Below, one piece after another: positions 8,108 through 16,664 of a stretch of 60,123 nt of DNA (positions are counted from its first letter, which is position 1; the number at the start of each line of letters is the position of its first letter). The notes beneath the pieces are model-generated. The model saw nothing but the letters and a program-made list of their open reading frames with translations. It did not search any database and was not told the DNA's origin. This DNA comes from JAAZMA01 sp964564325 (GTDB lineage Bacteria; Bacillota; Clostridia; Tissierellales; Tepidimicrobiaceae): the NCBI GenBank assembly GCA_964564325.1, contig CAZMBD010000003.1:1-60123 (forward strand), given 5' to 3'. The position numbers were made by a program, and so were the translations under genes.

Positions 8108-9337
8108 ATGGATTATATTTTTATTGATATAAACAAGGGAGTAGAAAGGGTAGGAATAGTTGAAAATAATAGATTAGTAGAATTTTATACCAATAAAGAA
8201 GATAGTAAAAAAATAGTAGGGAATATTTATAGAGGGAGAGTAGTGAATATACTACCAGGAATGGAAGCAGCTTTTGTAGATATAGGTGAGGGCAAAAATG
8301 CCTATTTGTATGTAAAGGATGCATTGCCAATAGATTTATTATATAGCAAGGAAAAAGTGAAAATAGGAGATATAGTTAAAAATGGAGAAGAAATAATAGT
8401 TCAAGTATTAAAGGCCCCATTAGGAAATAAAGGTGCCAAGATTACCACCCATATTACTCTTCCTGGAAGATATATTGTTTTAACACCTTTTTCTAGATCT
8501 ATAAATATCTCTAGAAAAATTGAGGATGAAAAAGAAATAAAAAGGTTAAAAGAAATAGGTAGGGAAATACAAATAGATAATATTGGAATGATATTTAGGA
8601 CTAGATCTTTAGATGTAGAAAAAGAAATTTTGGAAGAAGAATACCATGTTTTGATGAATTTATATAATAAGCTTGAAAGGGAAAGGAATTTTCTTCCTTG
8701 TCCTAAATTAATCTATAGAGAAATGGGTTTAGTCCATCAAATAATAAGAGATGCTTTTAATTGTGAAAGTCAAAAAATAATTATCAATAATAAGGATAAA
8801 TATAGAGAAATTTTATCCTTAGAAGATAATTTCCAATTTGGATTAAAGGATAGATTATATTATGATGAAGATTTTAATATAGACTACCAAAAGAACATTA
8901 GAAATGAAATTCAGAATGCCATAAGTAGAAAAGTGTGTCTTAAAAGTGGTGGATATATAGTTATAGATGAAACAGAGGCTTTAGTTGCTGTAGATGTAAA
9001 TACTGGCAAATATATAGGCGGGAAAAATTTGGAGGATACAGTACTTAAGACTAATTTGGAGGCAGCAGAGGAAATAGCTATTCAAATTAGACTTAGAGAT
9101 ATTGGTGGAATTATTATAATTGATTTTATTGATATGAAGTATAAAAAAGATGTGGAATTTTTATTAAAAGAATTTGATAAAAATTTAAGTTTTGATAGAA
9201 ATAAGGCAAATATAATAGGAATGACCAGTTTAGGCTTAGTAGAAATTACTAGAAAAAAGACTGGAAATAGTCTTAAATATAAGTTTGCTGAGAAATGCCC
9301 ATATTGCCAGGGAAATGGTAGAATTTTTTTGGGATAA
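8108..9337 (+). CDS. rng: Ribonuclease E/G family protein
   Basis: A 409-residue single-strand endoribonuclease of the RNase E/G family, acting in rRNA and mRNA processing. An N-terminal S1 RNA-binding region (GNIYRGRVVNILPGMEAAFVDIG, with the conserved AFVDIG) comes first. The catalytic domain has the metal-binding VDVNTG motif near residue 296 and DFIDM further on. The C-terminus has a CPYCQGNG zinc-link motif. ATG at 8108 follows AGGGGAG at the right distance. An upstream in-frame start at 8063 lacks a ribosome-binding site. It is followed directly by the rplU promoter. Confidence 0.92.
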   Translation: MDYIFIDINKGVERVGIVENNRLVEFYTNKEDSKKIVGNIYRGRVVNILPGMEAAFVDIGEGKNAYLYVKDALPIDLLYSKEKVKIGDIVKNGEEIIVQVLKAPLGNKGAKITTHITLPGRYIVLTPFSRSINISRKIEDEKEIKRLKEIGREIQIDNIGMIFRTRSLDVEKEILEEEYHVLMNLYNKLERERNFLPCPKLIYREMGLVHQIIRDAFNCESQKIIINNKDKYREILSLEDNFQFGLKDRLYYDEDFNIDYQKNIRNEIQNAISRKVCLKSGGYIVIDETEALVAVDVNTGKYIGGKNLEDTVLKTNLEAAEEIAIQIRLRDIGGIIIIDFIDMKYKKDVEFLLKEFDKNLSFDRNKANIIGMTSLGLVEITRKKTGNSLKYKFAEKCPYCQGNGRIFLG

Positions 9338-9340
9338 GTA

Positions 9341-9369
9341 TTGACAAATAGAGATTTATCTGGTAAAAT
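9341..9369 (+). promoter_or_regulatory. Sigma-A promoter for rplU-prp-rpmA
   Basis: TTGACA (9341-9346), a 17-base spacer and TAAAAT (9364-9369), immediately after the rng stop codon. The -35 is perfect. Confidence 0.75.
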
Positions 9370-9379
9370 TTTTGTTTGT

Positions 9380-9455
9380 AAGTAGCCGCTCAGTATGGGT
9401 TTTAAAGCATAGTCACCTAATATTGGCGAGACTGGTTAGAGGAGGTGCAATACAA
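9380..9455 (+). promoter_or_regulatory. Probable L21 leader RNA
   Basis: The roughly 80-base untranslated region between the promoter and rplU has the position, length and paired segments expected of the Firmicute L21 leader, a structured mRNA leader thought to mediate autoregulation by L21. The GGAGGTG ribosome-binding site is at its 3' end. The assignment rests on position and general appearance, not on a covariance search. Confidence 0.5.
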
Positions 9456-9457
9456 TA

Positions 9458-9769
9458 ATGTATGCTGTAATTGAAACAGGTGGAAAACAATACAAAGTTC
9501 AAGAAGGAGATACTATATTTGTAGAAAAGATTAAAGCTGAAGAAGGAGACAAAATAGATTTCTCAAAAGTATTATTTGTTGCAAATGATGGCGATTTAAC
9601 AGTTGGGAAACCATATGTTGAAGGTGCAACAGTAGAAGGAACTGTATTGGAACAAGGAAAAGCTAAAAAAGTAATTGTGTTTAAGTATAAACCAAAGAAA
9701 AATTACAAAAGAAAACAAGGTCATCGTCAGCCTTATACAAAGGTAAAAGTTGACAAAATACTTGTATAG
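9458..9769 (+). CDS. rplU: 50S ribosomal protein L21
   Basis: A 103-residue protein of normal length. The N-terminus MYAVIETGGKQYKVQEGD and the C-terminal KKNYKRKQGHRQPYTKVKVDKI are diagnostic of L21, which binds 23S rRNA. It is the first gene of the conserved rplU-prp-rpmA cluster, preceded by its own promoter and a leader. Confidence 0.97.
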   Translation: MYAVIETGGKQYKVQEGDTIFVEKIKAEEGDKIDFSKVLFVANDGDLTVGKPYVEGATVEGTVLEQGKAKKVIVFKYKPKKNYKRKQGHRQPYTKVKVDKILV

Positions 9770-9773
9770 TATT

Positions 9774-10121
9774 ATGACTGTTGCAGAATTTTATAAAGAC
9801 AATAAAGGTAATATTACTAGATATAGAATTTATGGACATTCAGGCTATGAAGAAAAAGGCAAAGATATAGTATGTGCAGCTGTATCAGTATTGTCACAAA
9901 CTGCATTGAGAGCCTTAGTAGAGGTGATTGGTATTTGTGAAGATGATATAGATTTTTATATTGATGCTGAAAATGCAGTATTGGATGTCAATATACCTAG
10001 TAATTTAGATGAGGTAACTAAAAGTGAAGTAGAAATTATTCTTAAAACTTTAGAAGTAGGAATTGAATCTATAATAGAGATATATCCAAAATATGTGACT
10101 CTCAGATATAGGGAGGTGTAG
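9774..10121 (+). CDS. prp: Ribosomal-processing cysteine protease Prp
   Basis: A 115-residue cysteine protease (YsxB family) that removes the N-terminal extension of ribosomal protein L27. The catalytic His and Cys lie in GHSGYEEKGKDIVCAAVSVLSQT, the family signature. ATG at 9774 is preferred because it gives the usual short N-terminus. The open frame extends upstream into rplU, and the ribosome-binding site is weak, so coupling to rplU translation is likely. The next gene, rpmA, carries the matching substrate extension. Confidence 0.92.
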   Translation: MTVAEFYKDNKGNITRYRIYGHSGYEEKGKDIVCAAVSVLSQTALRALVEVIGICEDDIDFYIDAENAVLDVNIPSNLDEVTKSEVEIILKTLEVGIESIIEIYPKYVTLRYREV

Positions 10122-10124
10122 AGA

Positions 10125-10415
10125 ATGATAAAATTAAATTTGCAATTATTTGCATCTAAAAAGGGAGTAGGTAGCTCTAGAAACGGTAGAGATAGTAGAG
10201 CTAAAAGACTAGGCGTAAAAAGAGGAGATGGCCAATATGTATTGGCGGGTAATATTTTAGTTCGCCAAAGAGGCACTAAAATCCACCCTGGCCAAAATGT
10301 AGGCAAAGGTGGAGATGATACATTATTTGCGAAAGTAGATGGTGTAGTAAAATTTGAAAGAAAGGGTAAAGATAGAAAACAAGTATCTGTTTATCCTTCT
10401 GAAGAATTAGCATAG
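10125..10415 (+). CDS. rpmA: 50S ribosomal protein L27 with Prp-cleaved N-terminal extension
   Basis: A 96-residue L27. The N-terminus MIKLNLQLFASKKGVGSS carries the Firmicute extension, cleaved by Prp between Phe9 and Ala10 in studied species, so mature L27 starts at ASKKG. Removal is needed because the L27 N-terminus reaches the peptidyl transferase centre. The protease gene lies directly upstream. The ribosome-binding site GGGAGGTG is strong. Confidence 0.97.
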   Translation: MIKLNLQLFASKKGVGSSRNGRDSRAKRLGVKRGDGQYVLAGNILVRQRGTKIHPGQNVGKGGDDTLFAKVDGVVKFERKGKDRKQVSVYPSEELA

Positions 10416-10420
10416 ACTAT

Positions 10421-10450
10421 AAGCTTACCTATTTGGTAAGCTTTCTTTTT
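10421..10450 (+). terminator. Intrinsic terminator after rpmA
   Basis: AAGCTTACC (10421-10429) pairs with GGTAAGCTT (10435-10443) across five bases and is followed by TCTTTTT. Confidence 0.85.
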
Positions 10451-10478
10451 ATGTATAGAAAAAGCTTTTTCTATACAT
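10451..10478. repeat. 28-bp perfect palindrome
   Basis: Positions 10451-10464 and 10465-10478 are exact reverse complements with no spacer. It directly follows the rpmA terminator. As RNA it would form a long hairpin with A-rich and T-rich arms. It could be a back-up terminator or a protein-binding site. Confidence 0.8.
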
Positions 10479-10529
10479 AAAAGTAGGGGTTGTAGGGGAT
10501 AAGATCCTCTGCCTTATTAAGTATAATGA

Positions 10530-10557
10530 TTGACAGTCATGGATACACTGATATAAT
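10530..10557 (+). promoter_or_regulatory. Sigma-A promoter for obgE
   Basis: TTGACA (10530-10535), a 16-base spacer and TATAAT (10552-10557), about 33 bases before the obgE start. Both hexamers are perfect. Confidence 0.8.
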
Positions 10558-10589
10558 AAAATTACTGAATAATTAAAAAAGGTGATAGT

Positions 10590-11864
10590 ATGTTTGTAGA
10601 TATAGCGAAAATAAATTTAAAGGCAGGTAAAGGTGGAGATGGAGCAGTAGCTTTTAGGAGAGAAAAGTATGAACCAGCAGGAGGCCCTTTTGGAGGAGAT
10701 GGGGGAAATGGTGGAAGTATTATACTTGTAGCAGATGAGGGAATTAGAACTCTAATGGATTTTAGATATAAACGACATTATAAAGCAGAAAATGGGGAAA
10801 ACGGTAAAACTAAAAGACAATTTGGAAAAGATGGAAAGGATTTAATTTTAAAACTTCCTGTAGGTACATTGGTAAAAGATGCAAATACAAATAAAGTAAT
10901 TATAGACATGAAAGAACATAATCAAGAATTTGTAATTGCAAAAGGTGGAAAAGGTGGGAGAGGAAATGCTAAATTTGCTACCCCTACTAGACAAGCTCCT
11001 AGATTTGCTGAGCCTGGCAGTTCAGGAGAAGAGCGAGAAATTATATTTGAACTAAAATTATTGGCAGATGTAGGATTAGTTGGTTTTCCCAATGTAGGAA
11101 AATCTACTATACTTTCCATAGTTTCTGAAGCAAAACCTAAAATCGCTAATTATCATTTCACCACTTTAAAACCAAATTTAGGAGTAGTAAAAATTGATGA
11201 AGGCCAATCTTTTGTTATTGCAGATATTCCAGGATTAATTGAGGGTGCTCATGAAGGTGTAGGTTTAGGTCATGATTTTTTAAGACATGTAGAAAGAACT
11301 AGAGTTTTAGTTCATGTATTAGATGCATCTGGTATTGAAGGGCGAAACCCAATAGAGGATTTTCATAAGATAAATGAGGAATTAGTTAAATACAATCCAA
11401 AATTATCTGAAAAACCTCAAATAATAGTAGCTAATAAAATGGATTTACCTCAGGCAGAAGAATGGTTGATAAAAATACAAGGAGAGTTTGAACCTAAGGG
11501 ATATAAAATATATCCTATTTCTGCTGCTACTAAAGAAGGAATAAATAAATTGAAATTTGGAATATGGGAAGTTTTATCCACTATAGAGATAGAATATGAA
11601 ACTTTTGATGAGCAAATGGATATTACTATAGACGAACCTATAGGAGAAGATTTCACTGTAAAGAAAGAGAATGGAAAATATATAGTAGAAGGACCTTTTA
11701 TAGAATCACTAGTTTATTCTACAAATTTTGATGATTATGATTCTCTAAGATATTTTCAAAATATAATGAGAGGTAAGGGAATTGTGGAAGAATTAAAGAA
11801 ACTAGGAGTTCAGGAAGGTGATACAGTATTTATTCTAGAATATGAATTTGAATATTTTGATTAA
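10590..11864 (+). CDS. obgE: GTPase ObgE/CgtA
   Basis: A 424-residue Obg GTPase involved in 50S ribosome assembly and stress signalling. The glycine-rich Obg fold occupies about 1-158 (KAGKGGDGAVAFRREKY, GGDGGNGGSIILVAD). The G domain has GFPNVGKST (G1), DIPGLIEG (G3) and NKMD (G4). A C-terminal OCT domain (about 350-424) is of the Gram-positive type. It is transcribed from its own promoter and heads a run of conserved genes (yhbY, nadD, yqeK, lytR, rsfS). Confidence 0.97.
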   Translation: MFVDIAKINLKAGKGGDGAVAFRREKYEPAGGPFGGDGGNGGSIILVADEGIRTLMDFRYKRHYKAENGENGKTKRQFGKDGKDLILKLPVGTLVKDANTNKVIIDMKEHNQEFVIAKGGKGGRGNAKFATPTRQAPRFAEPGSSGEEREIIFELKLLADVGLVGFPNVGKSTILSIVSEAKPKIANYHFTTLKPNLGVVKIDEGQSFVIADIPGLIEGAHEGVGLGHDFLRHVERTRVLVHVLDASGIEGRNPIEDFHKINEELVKYNPKLSEKPQIIVANKMDLPQAEEWLIKIQGEFEPKGYKIYPISAATKEGINKLKFGIWEVLSTIEIEYETFDEQMDITIDEPIGEDFTVKKENGKYIVEGPFIESLVYSTNFDDYDSLRYFQNIMRGKGIVEELKKLGVQEGDTVFILEYEFEYFD

Positions 11865-11882
11865 AATTGAGGAGTGTATAAA

Positions 11883-12176
11883 TTGTTAACAGGAAAACAA
11901 AGATCTTATTTAAAAGGATTAGCGAATAATATAGATCCTATTTTTCAAGTAGGTAAAAATGGGATTACAAATAATTTTATTAAACAAATAGATGAAGCCT
12001 TAGAAGCAAGGGAATTAATCAAGGTAAAGGTATTAAACAATAATTTATTAGAGGCAAAAGATATAGCCAATGAATTGGCAGTAGAATTAGATGCGGAATT
12101 TGTTCAAAGCATAGGCCATAAATTTGTATTGTATAGGGAATCTGTAGAGAATAAAAAAATTCAATTACCTGAATAA
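11883..12176 (+). CDS. yhbY: Ribosome assembly RNA-binding protein YhbY
   Basis: A 97-residue CRM-domain RNA-binding protein associated with pre-50S ribosomes. Typical N-terminus LTGKQRSYLKGLANNIDPIFQVGKNGI, with the GxxG-like RNA-binding loop at VGKNG. The start is TTG at 11883, eight bases after TGAGGAG. The GTG at 11874 overlaps that ribosome-binding site and is rejected. It sits 18 bases after obgE. Confidence 0.92.
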   Translation: MLTGKQRSYLKGLANNIDPIFQVGKNGITNNFIKQIDEALEARELIKVKVLNNNLLEAKDIANELAVELDAEFVQSIGHKFVLYRESVENKKIQLPE

Positions 12177-12184
12177 TTCACATA

Positions 12185-12222
12185 ATATAAACTTCAGGAA
12201 TTATGATTTCTGAAGTTTATAT
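12185..12222 (+). terminator. Hairpin after yhbY
   Basis: A perfect 13-bp stem (12185-12197 with 12210-12222) and a 12-base loop, followed by a weak T-rich stretch. It may be a weak terminator or an mRNA-end stabiliser before nadD. Confidence 0.5.
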
Positions 12223-12249
12223 TAATATTTAAGGTGGAGGGATATTATT

Positions 12250-12870
12250 ATGAAAAATAAAATAGGCATTATGGGTGGGACATTTGATCCTATACATAAT
12301 GGGCATTTAATTATTGCAGAAAATTCTAGAATTAATTTTAACTTAGATAAAATTATATTTATTCCTACAGGTATGCCAGCACATAAAATAAAAAATGGGA
12401 TAACATCTGATAATCATAGGTATAAAATGGTATTACTTTCTATTAATTCAAATCCTTATTTTTCAATATCTCCATTAGAAATAGAAAGGGAAGGCATTAC
12501 ATATACAATTGATACTATTAAATATCTAATGTCTAAAAATGAAGATACAGAATATTATTTTATCATGGGCTCAGATTCTTTATATAATTTTCACAAATGG
12601 AAAGATTATAAGGAATTATTGAATTTATGTAAATTTATAGTAGCAAAACGGCCAAATCAAAATAATAATAAATTAGAAGAAAGGATAAAAGAGCTAAACA
12701 ATATTTCTTCTAATACTATTCAAATATTGGAATTTCCAATGATAGATATTTCCTCTACAGATATTAGAGAAAGAGTTAGTTTAAATAAATCTATAAAATA
12801 TTTAGTACCAGAATCAGTGGAAATATATATAGAAAAGTATGGATTATATAGGGGGAATAATAATGATTGA
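12250..12870 (+). CDS. nadD: Nicotinate-nucleotide adenylyltransferase
   Basis: A 206-residue enzyme forming deamido-NAD from nicotinate mononucleotide and ATP. The N-terminus GGTFDPIHNGHL contains the nucleotidyltransferase H-x-G-H motif. The C-terminal ISSTDIRERV motif binds ATP phosphates. ATG at 12250 follows GGTGGAGG. The 3' end overlaps yqeK by eight bases, the usual nadD-yqeK arrangement. Confidence 0.95.
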   Translation: MKNKIGIMGGTFDPIHNGHLIIAENSRINFNLDKIIFIPTGMPAHKIKNGITSDNHRYKMVLLSINSNPYFSISPLEIEREGITYTIDTIKYLMSKNEDTEYYFIMGSDSLYNFHKWKDYKELLNLCKFIVAKRPNQNNNKLEERIKELNNISSNTIQILEFPMIDISSTDIRERVSLNKSIKYLVPESVEIYIEKYGLYRGNNND

Positions 12871-13435
12871 AGCTTGGATATATGAAGAGTTAAAAAAAGA
12901 TATAGGAACAGAAAGATATAGTCATTCTATAAATGTTATGAATACTAGTATAGAATTGGCAAAATTATATAATTGTTCTATAGAAGAAGCTAAAATAGCA
13001 GGACTTCTACATGATTGTGGCAAATTTCAGGATAAGATAAAAATATTGAAAATGGTAGATGAATTTGATATAATTTTAGATAATGTTATGAAAAAAAACA
13101 CAGCTTTAGCTCATGGACCACTAGGTGTGGCTATAGCAAAATCGAAATACAATATTTCTAATCCAAATATATTAAATGCAATTCGTTATCATACTACAGG
13201 ACGGGAAGAAATGACTTTATTAGAAAAAATAGTTTTTATTGCAGATCTTATAGAACCTAGTCGAAATTTTCAAGGGGTAGAAGAAATGAGAAAATTAGCC
13301 TATGAAAATTTAGATGAATCTATAATATTAGCATTAAATAAAAATATTCAATTTGTAATTGAAAAGAAAAACTTATTGCATCTAGATACAATAAAAGCAA
13401 GGAATCGTTTAATAATTCTAAAAGATATGGAGTGA
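12863..13435 (+). CDS. yqeK: HD-domain Ap4A hydrolase YqeK
   Basis: A 190-residue HD-superfamily protein. The metal ligands are visible in the N-terminal His of RYSHSINV, in LLHDCGK, and in the later HGPLG and IRYHTTG segments. Bacillus YqeK homologues hydrolyse diadenosine tetraphosphate symmetrically. ATG at 12863 lies inside the end of nadD, after GGGGG. The stop codon overlaps the region before the LytR gene. Confidence 0.88.
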   Translation: MIEAWIYEELKKDIGTERYSHSINVMNTSIELAKLYNCSIEEAKIAGLLHDCGKFQDKIKILKMVDEFDIILDNVMKKNTALAHGPLGVAIAKSKYNISNPNILNAIRYHTTGREEMTLLEKIVFIADLIEPSRNFQGVEEMRKLAYENLDESIILALNKNIQFVIEKKNLLHLDTIKARNRLIILKDME

Positions 13436-13440
13436 GACCC

Positions 13441-14415
13441 GTGAAAAAGACGTTTTTCAAAACTTTTTTTATTTCAATTGCTGTTTTTTCATTATTATGG
13501 GGTGGCTATGTTTATAAAAATGTACTTAATGTTTCAGAAAGTGGAGAAGAAACTTATAAGGAAAATTTTATAGATAGATTAGTAGATGATAATGATGATA
13601 TTACCTTTTTATTATTAGGAATAGATGCAAAGGATGTAATGAAAAGCAAAGGAACCAGGACAGATACTATGATGTTATGCAAAGCTGATAAATCAACTGG
13701 AGAAATATCTATACTTTCTATACCTAGAGATACAAGATGCTATATAAGAGGAAGGAAAAATGAAGAAAAAATCACTCATGCCCATGCTTATGGGGGACCA
13801 GAACTTTCTATGAAAGCAGTTAAGGATTTATTAGGTGTAGATGTAGAATACTATGTTAGGGTGGATTATAATATTGTAAAAGAATTTGTGGAATTGGTAC
13901 ATGGAGTAGAAGTAAATGTGCCTATAGATATGGAATATTCAGACCCATATGCAGACCCTCCACTATATATTAATTTATCTAAAGGTTATCAAACTCTAGA
14001 TGGAGATCAGGCTATTCAATTTTTAAGATTTAGAAAAGGAAATAAAGGTGGGAAACCTGGTTATCCAGAAGGAGATTTAGGTAGAATAAAAGCACAGCAA
14101 CAGTTTGTGGGAGCAGCTATAGAAAAGGTTTTAAGGCCCCAGAACATTCCTAAAATTCCTCAAATGATGCAATCTTATTATAAAAATGTAGATACTAATA
14201 TTCCTATGGATACTCTGTTAAAATTTGCTATGAAGGCTAAGAGTTTTAATACTGAAAAAATGGAGATGGCAACTTTACCAGGAGATGGGGAATATATTGG
14301 AGGAATATCTTATTTTATTCTAGATAAAGAGGCAAGTGAAACTTTAGTTAAAACTATGTTTTCAGATCATAGAGCCGTTACAAATATAGAAGGGGATGAA
14401 ACGGAAACAAATTAA
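13441..14415 (+). CDS. LytR-CpsA-Psr family cell-wall glycopolymer transferase
   Basis: A 324-residue type II membrane protein: a short basic N-terminus, one membrane segment (about 8-26) and an extracellular LCP domain. Signature segments are FLLLGIDAKD, TDTMMLCKADKSTGEISILSIPRDTR, and DLGRIKAQQQFV, which carries the conserved Arg. LCP enzymes attach teichoic acid or other glycopolymers from lipid carriers to peptidoglycan. GTG at 13441 is chosen because GGAG lies eight bases upstream. The GTG at 13432 is within that ribosome-binding site. Confidence 0.9.
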   Translation: MKKTFFKTFFISIAVFSLLWGGYVYKNVLNVSESGEETYKENFIDRLVDDNDDITFLLLGIDAKDVMKSKGTRTDTMMLCKADKSTGEISILSIPRDTRCYIRGRKNEEKITHAHAYGGPELSMKAVKDLLGVDVEYYVRVDYNIVKEFVELVHGVEVNVPIDMEYSDPYADPPLYINLSKGYQTLDGDQAIQFLRFRKGNKGGKPGYPEGDLGRIKAQQQFVGAAIEKVLRPQNIPKIPQMMQSYYKNVDTNIPMDTLLKFAMKAKSFNTEKMEMATLPGDGEYIGGISYFILDKEASETLVKTMFSDHRAVTNIEGDETETN

Positions 14416-14432
14416 ATTCAGGAGGTAATTTA

Positions 14433-14789
14433 GTGAAAGAAATAGATAAGAGAATTAGTATTATTACAAAAGCTTGTTTAGACAAAGGAGCTTTTGATGT
14501 AAAAGTATTAGATATTAAAGGTCTTACTACTGTTAGTGATTATTTTATTATTGCATCTGGAAATTCTACTATTCAAACTACTACAATAGCAGATACAGCA
14601 GAAGAGAAAATGCTAGAGGCAGGGTATGAAATTTTAGGTAAGGAAGGACATCAGTCTGCAAGATGGATATTATTAGATTTTGGAGATATTATTGTCCATG
14701 TATTTCATAAAGAAGATAGAGAATTTTATAATTTGGAAAAATTGTGGGCTGATGGGGAAGAATTAGATATAGATAATTTAAATATTTAA
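14433..14789 (+). CDS. rsfS: Ribosomal silencing factor RsfS
   Basis: A 118-residue protein that binds L14 and blocks subunit joining in stationary phase. The core segments VSDYFIIASGNS and GHQSARWILLDFGDIIVHVFHKEDREFYNLEKLW are nearly consensus. It starts with GTG at 14433 after AGGAGGT. It lies directly downstream of the LytR gene, as in many Firmicutes. Confidence 0.96.
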   Translation: MKEIDKRISIITKACLDKGAFDVKVLDIKGLTTVSDYFIIASGNSTIQTTTIADTAEEKMLEAGYEILGKEGHQSARWILLDFGDIIVHVFHKEDREFYNLEKLWADGEELDIDNLNI

Positions 14790-14810
14790 ATTAAAAGAGG
14801 AGGATTTAAA

Positions 14811-15197
14811 ATGAAAATTGAACAAATAGCAACTAGTAAAGCACCTCAAGCTGTAGGTCCTTATTCTCAAGGTATTAAAGTTGAAGTAGGTAGTTTAATT
14901 TTTACTTCTGGTCAACTTCCAATAATACCTGAAACGGGTGAATTATTAAAAGACGACATTAAAAAAGAAACATTGCAAAGTTTAAAAAATGTTGAAGCTA
15001 TATTAGAAGAAAGTGGAGCCACAATTAAGGACATTGTAAAGGTAAATGTCTACATAAGAAATATGGCTGAGTTTCCATTAATAAATGAAGTTTATGAGGA
15101 CTTTTTTGGAGATCACAAACCAGCCAGATCTTTAGTGGAAGTTGCTAAATTACCTAAAGATGGAAACATTGAAATAGAAGCTATAGCTGTTATATAA
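14811..15197 (+). CDS. ridA: RidA family enamine/imine deaminase
   Basis: A 128-residue RidA protein that hydrolyses reactive 2-aminoacrylate and related imines. Family features are SKAPQAVGPYSQGI at the N-terminus, FTSGQLP in the middle, and the PARSLVEVAKLPKDGNIEIEA segment that holds the substrate-binding Arg and Glu. The ribosome-binding site AGAGGAGGA is strong. It ends the rightward run before a bidirectional terminator. Confidence 0.95.
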   Translation: MKIEQIATSKAPQAVGPYSQGIKVEVGSLIFTSGQLPIIPETGELLKDDIKKETLQSLKNVEAILEESGATIKDIVKVNVYIRNMAEFPLINEVYEDFFGDHKPARSLVEVAKLPKDGNIEIEAIAVI

Positions 15198-15200
15198 TAT

Positions 15201-15224
15201 AAAACCTTGCCTAGGCAAGGTTTT
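15201..15224. terminator. Bidirectional terminator between ridA and dacF
   Basis: A perfect 24-base palindrome, with AAAACCTTGC as one arm and its complement GCAAGGTTTT as the other. T runs are present on both strands. The two genes converge here. Confidence 0.85.
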
Positions 15225-16503
15225 AATTTTGACTTTTAACCCCATATAGAGAACTTCGTCTTTTTCGCCTCTGTTTGCGTTTATTAATTGCTATGATTCT
15301 TAGTAGAATTATAGTAGCTATTATTCCGATTACCAATAGTAGAAACCATTTAGATTTAATAGTATCTGCTGTTGTTTCAACAGGGGTTTTATCTACGTTC
15401 AAGGTAGATACTATATCAGTTTGGCATAAAAGCTTTCCTTCCAAATAATATTCAATTGTACCTAATGATTGACCTTTTTTTATAGGGGCATGTATTTCTT
15501 CATTTATATGAATTTTCTTCTCTATTTTATCTTTACTGCCCTTAGGTATACTTAGAATTAAATCTTCATTTGTAATTCCTGCTACTAGTGGATATACACC
15601 ATCTGTTAAAGGGATATTATCTACAAACTGATTTTTATTTGAAATAATTACTTTTTCAAAATTATCAAATCCATAGTTTAAAAGCTTATGTATATCAGAA
15701 TATAAATCATAACCTTCAGATTTTAATACTACTGCTATAAGTTCTTGATTATTTCTTTTTGCAGAAGTAACCAAACAAGATTTAGCGGCTTGAGTATAAC
15801 CAGTTTTTATTCCATTTACTCCTTCATATTTAATAGGAACCCATTTTCCATCTACATCAATTTTTTTATTACTATATAATAATTTATTATGAGATTTTAA
15901 GTATCTTATTTCATCTTTTTTATTTGTTATTGGAATTTCATAGGTATAATTTTTTACTATATTTCTAAACTCTTCTATTCCCATAGCATATTTGGCCATT
16001 AAACTTAAATCATAAGCTGTAGTTACATGGTTTTCATCTGGGAGACCATTTGGATTTGTGAAATTCGTATTTAATGCACTTATTTCTTTAGCCTTGTCAT
16101 TCATCATTTGGACAAACCCATCAATACTACCAGAGATATGTTTTGCAATGGCTAATGCAGCATCATTGGCAGATTCAATTAATAATGCATTTAATAAATC
16201 TTCAAATTTAAGTTCCTCTCCAGGTTCTAATGCTATATGGCTACCATCAGTAAGATATACTATTTCCTCATCTATGGTTACTATATCCTCCATATTGCCA
16301 TTTTCTATGGCGAGTATTGCTGTCATTATCTTAGTGGTGCTAGCAGGATAAAATTGTTTATGTGAATTTTTTTCATAGAGGATTTGACCAGTTTCTCCAT
16401 CTATGAGAATAGCACCTTCTCCAACAAGATTTAGATCATCGGCAAAGGATATGCTATATGTAATGAGTAATAAAAATGATAAAATTAAAGCACATCTTTT
16501 CAA
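15223..16503 (-). CDS. dacF: D-alanyl-D-alanine carboxypeptidase, DacF/DacB type
   Basis: A 426-residue S11-family penicillin-binding protein that trims the terminal D-Ala from peptidoglycan stem peptides. It has a signal peptide (cleavage near SFA21), catalytic S55-T-T-K58, the SAN motif at 111-113, and KTG in GIKTGYTQAAKS. The C-terminal beta domain (about 270-380) is followed by a membrane segment (about 388-408) and a basic tail, so it is membrane-anchored at its C-terminus. It is transcribed opposite to its neighbours, with an extended -10 promoter on the reverse strand near 16548. A sporulation role is possible but is not shown by the sequence. Confidence 0.9.
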   Translation of the reverse strand: MKRCALILSFLLLITYSISFADDLNLVGEGAILIDGETGQILYEKNSHKQFYPASTTKIMTAILAIENGNMEDIVTIDEEIVYLTDGSHIALEPGEELKFEDLLNALLIESANDAALAIAKHISGSIDGFVQMMNDKAKEISALNTNFTNPNGLPDENHVTTAYDLSLMAKYAMGIEEFRNIVKNYTYEIPITNKKDEIRYLKSHNKLLYSNKKIDVDGKWVPIKYEGVNGIKTGYTQAAKSCLVTSAKRNNQELIAVVLKSEGYDLYSDIHKLLNYGFDNFEKVIISNKNQFVDNIPLTDGVYPLVAGITNEDLILSIPKGSKDKIEKKIHINEEIHAPIKKGQSLGTIEYYLEGKLLCQTDIVSTLNVDKTPVETTADTIKSKWFLLLVIGIIATIILLRIIAINKRKQRRKRRSSLYGVKSQN

Positions 16504-16542
16504 AAAAATTCCCCCTTTGTCTGATGTATTGGGTTTATACTT

Positions 16543-16551
16543 ATTATATCA
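16543..16551 (-). promoter_or_regulatory. Extended -10 promoter for dacF
   Basis: On the reverse strand TGATATAAT gives a perfect -10 with a TG extension, about 40 bases before the dacF start. No good -35 was found. Confidence 0.5.
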
Positions 16552-16664
16552 GAAAAAGCTTGATTTTTTAATATATCTATAGAAATTTTTTTATGAAAGA
16601 AGGAAAATAGAGAAAAAAGTTGAATAATAATATATAATTAAATTTTAGAGAAGGTGATTATTTT

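Noticed and set aside
10451..10478. Phage or integrative-element attachment site
   Set aside because: No integrase, tRNA target or flanking direct repeat is present. The neighbours are in their standard order.
11874..11882. GTG start for yhbY, and similar upstream starts for obg-like downstream genes (5497, 13432, 39301, 42868, 48425, 50900)
   Set aside because: Each lies within or overlaps the Shine-Dalgarno sequence that serves the next in-frame start.
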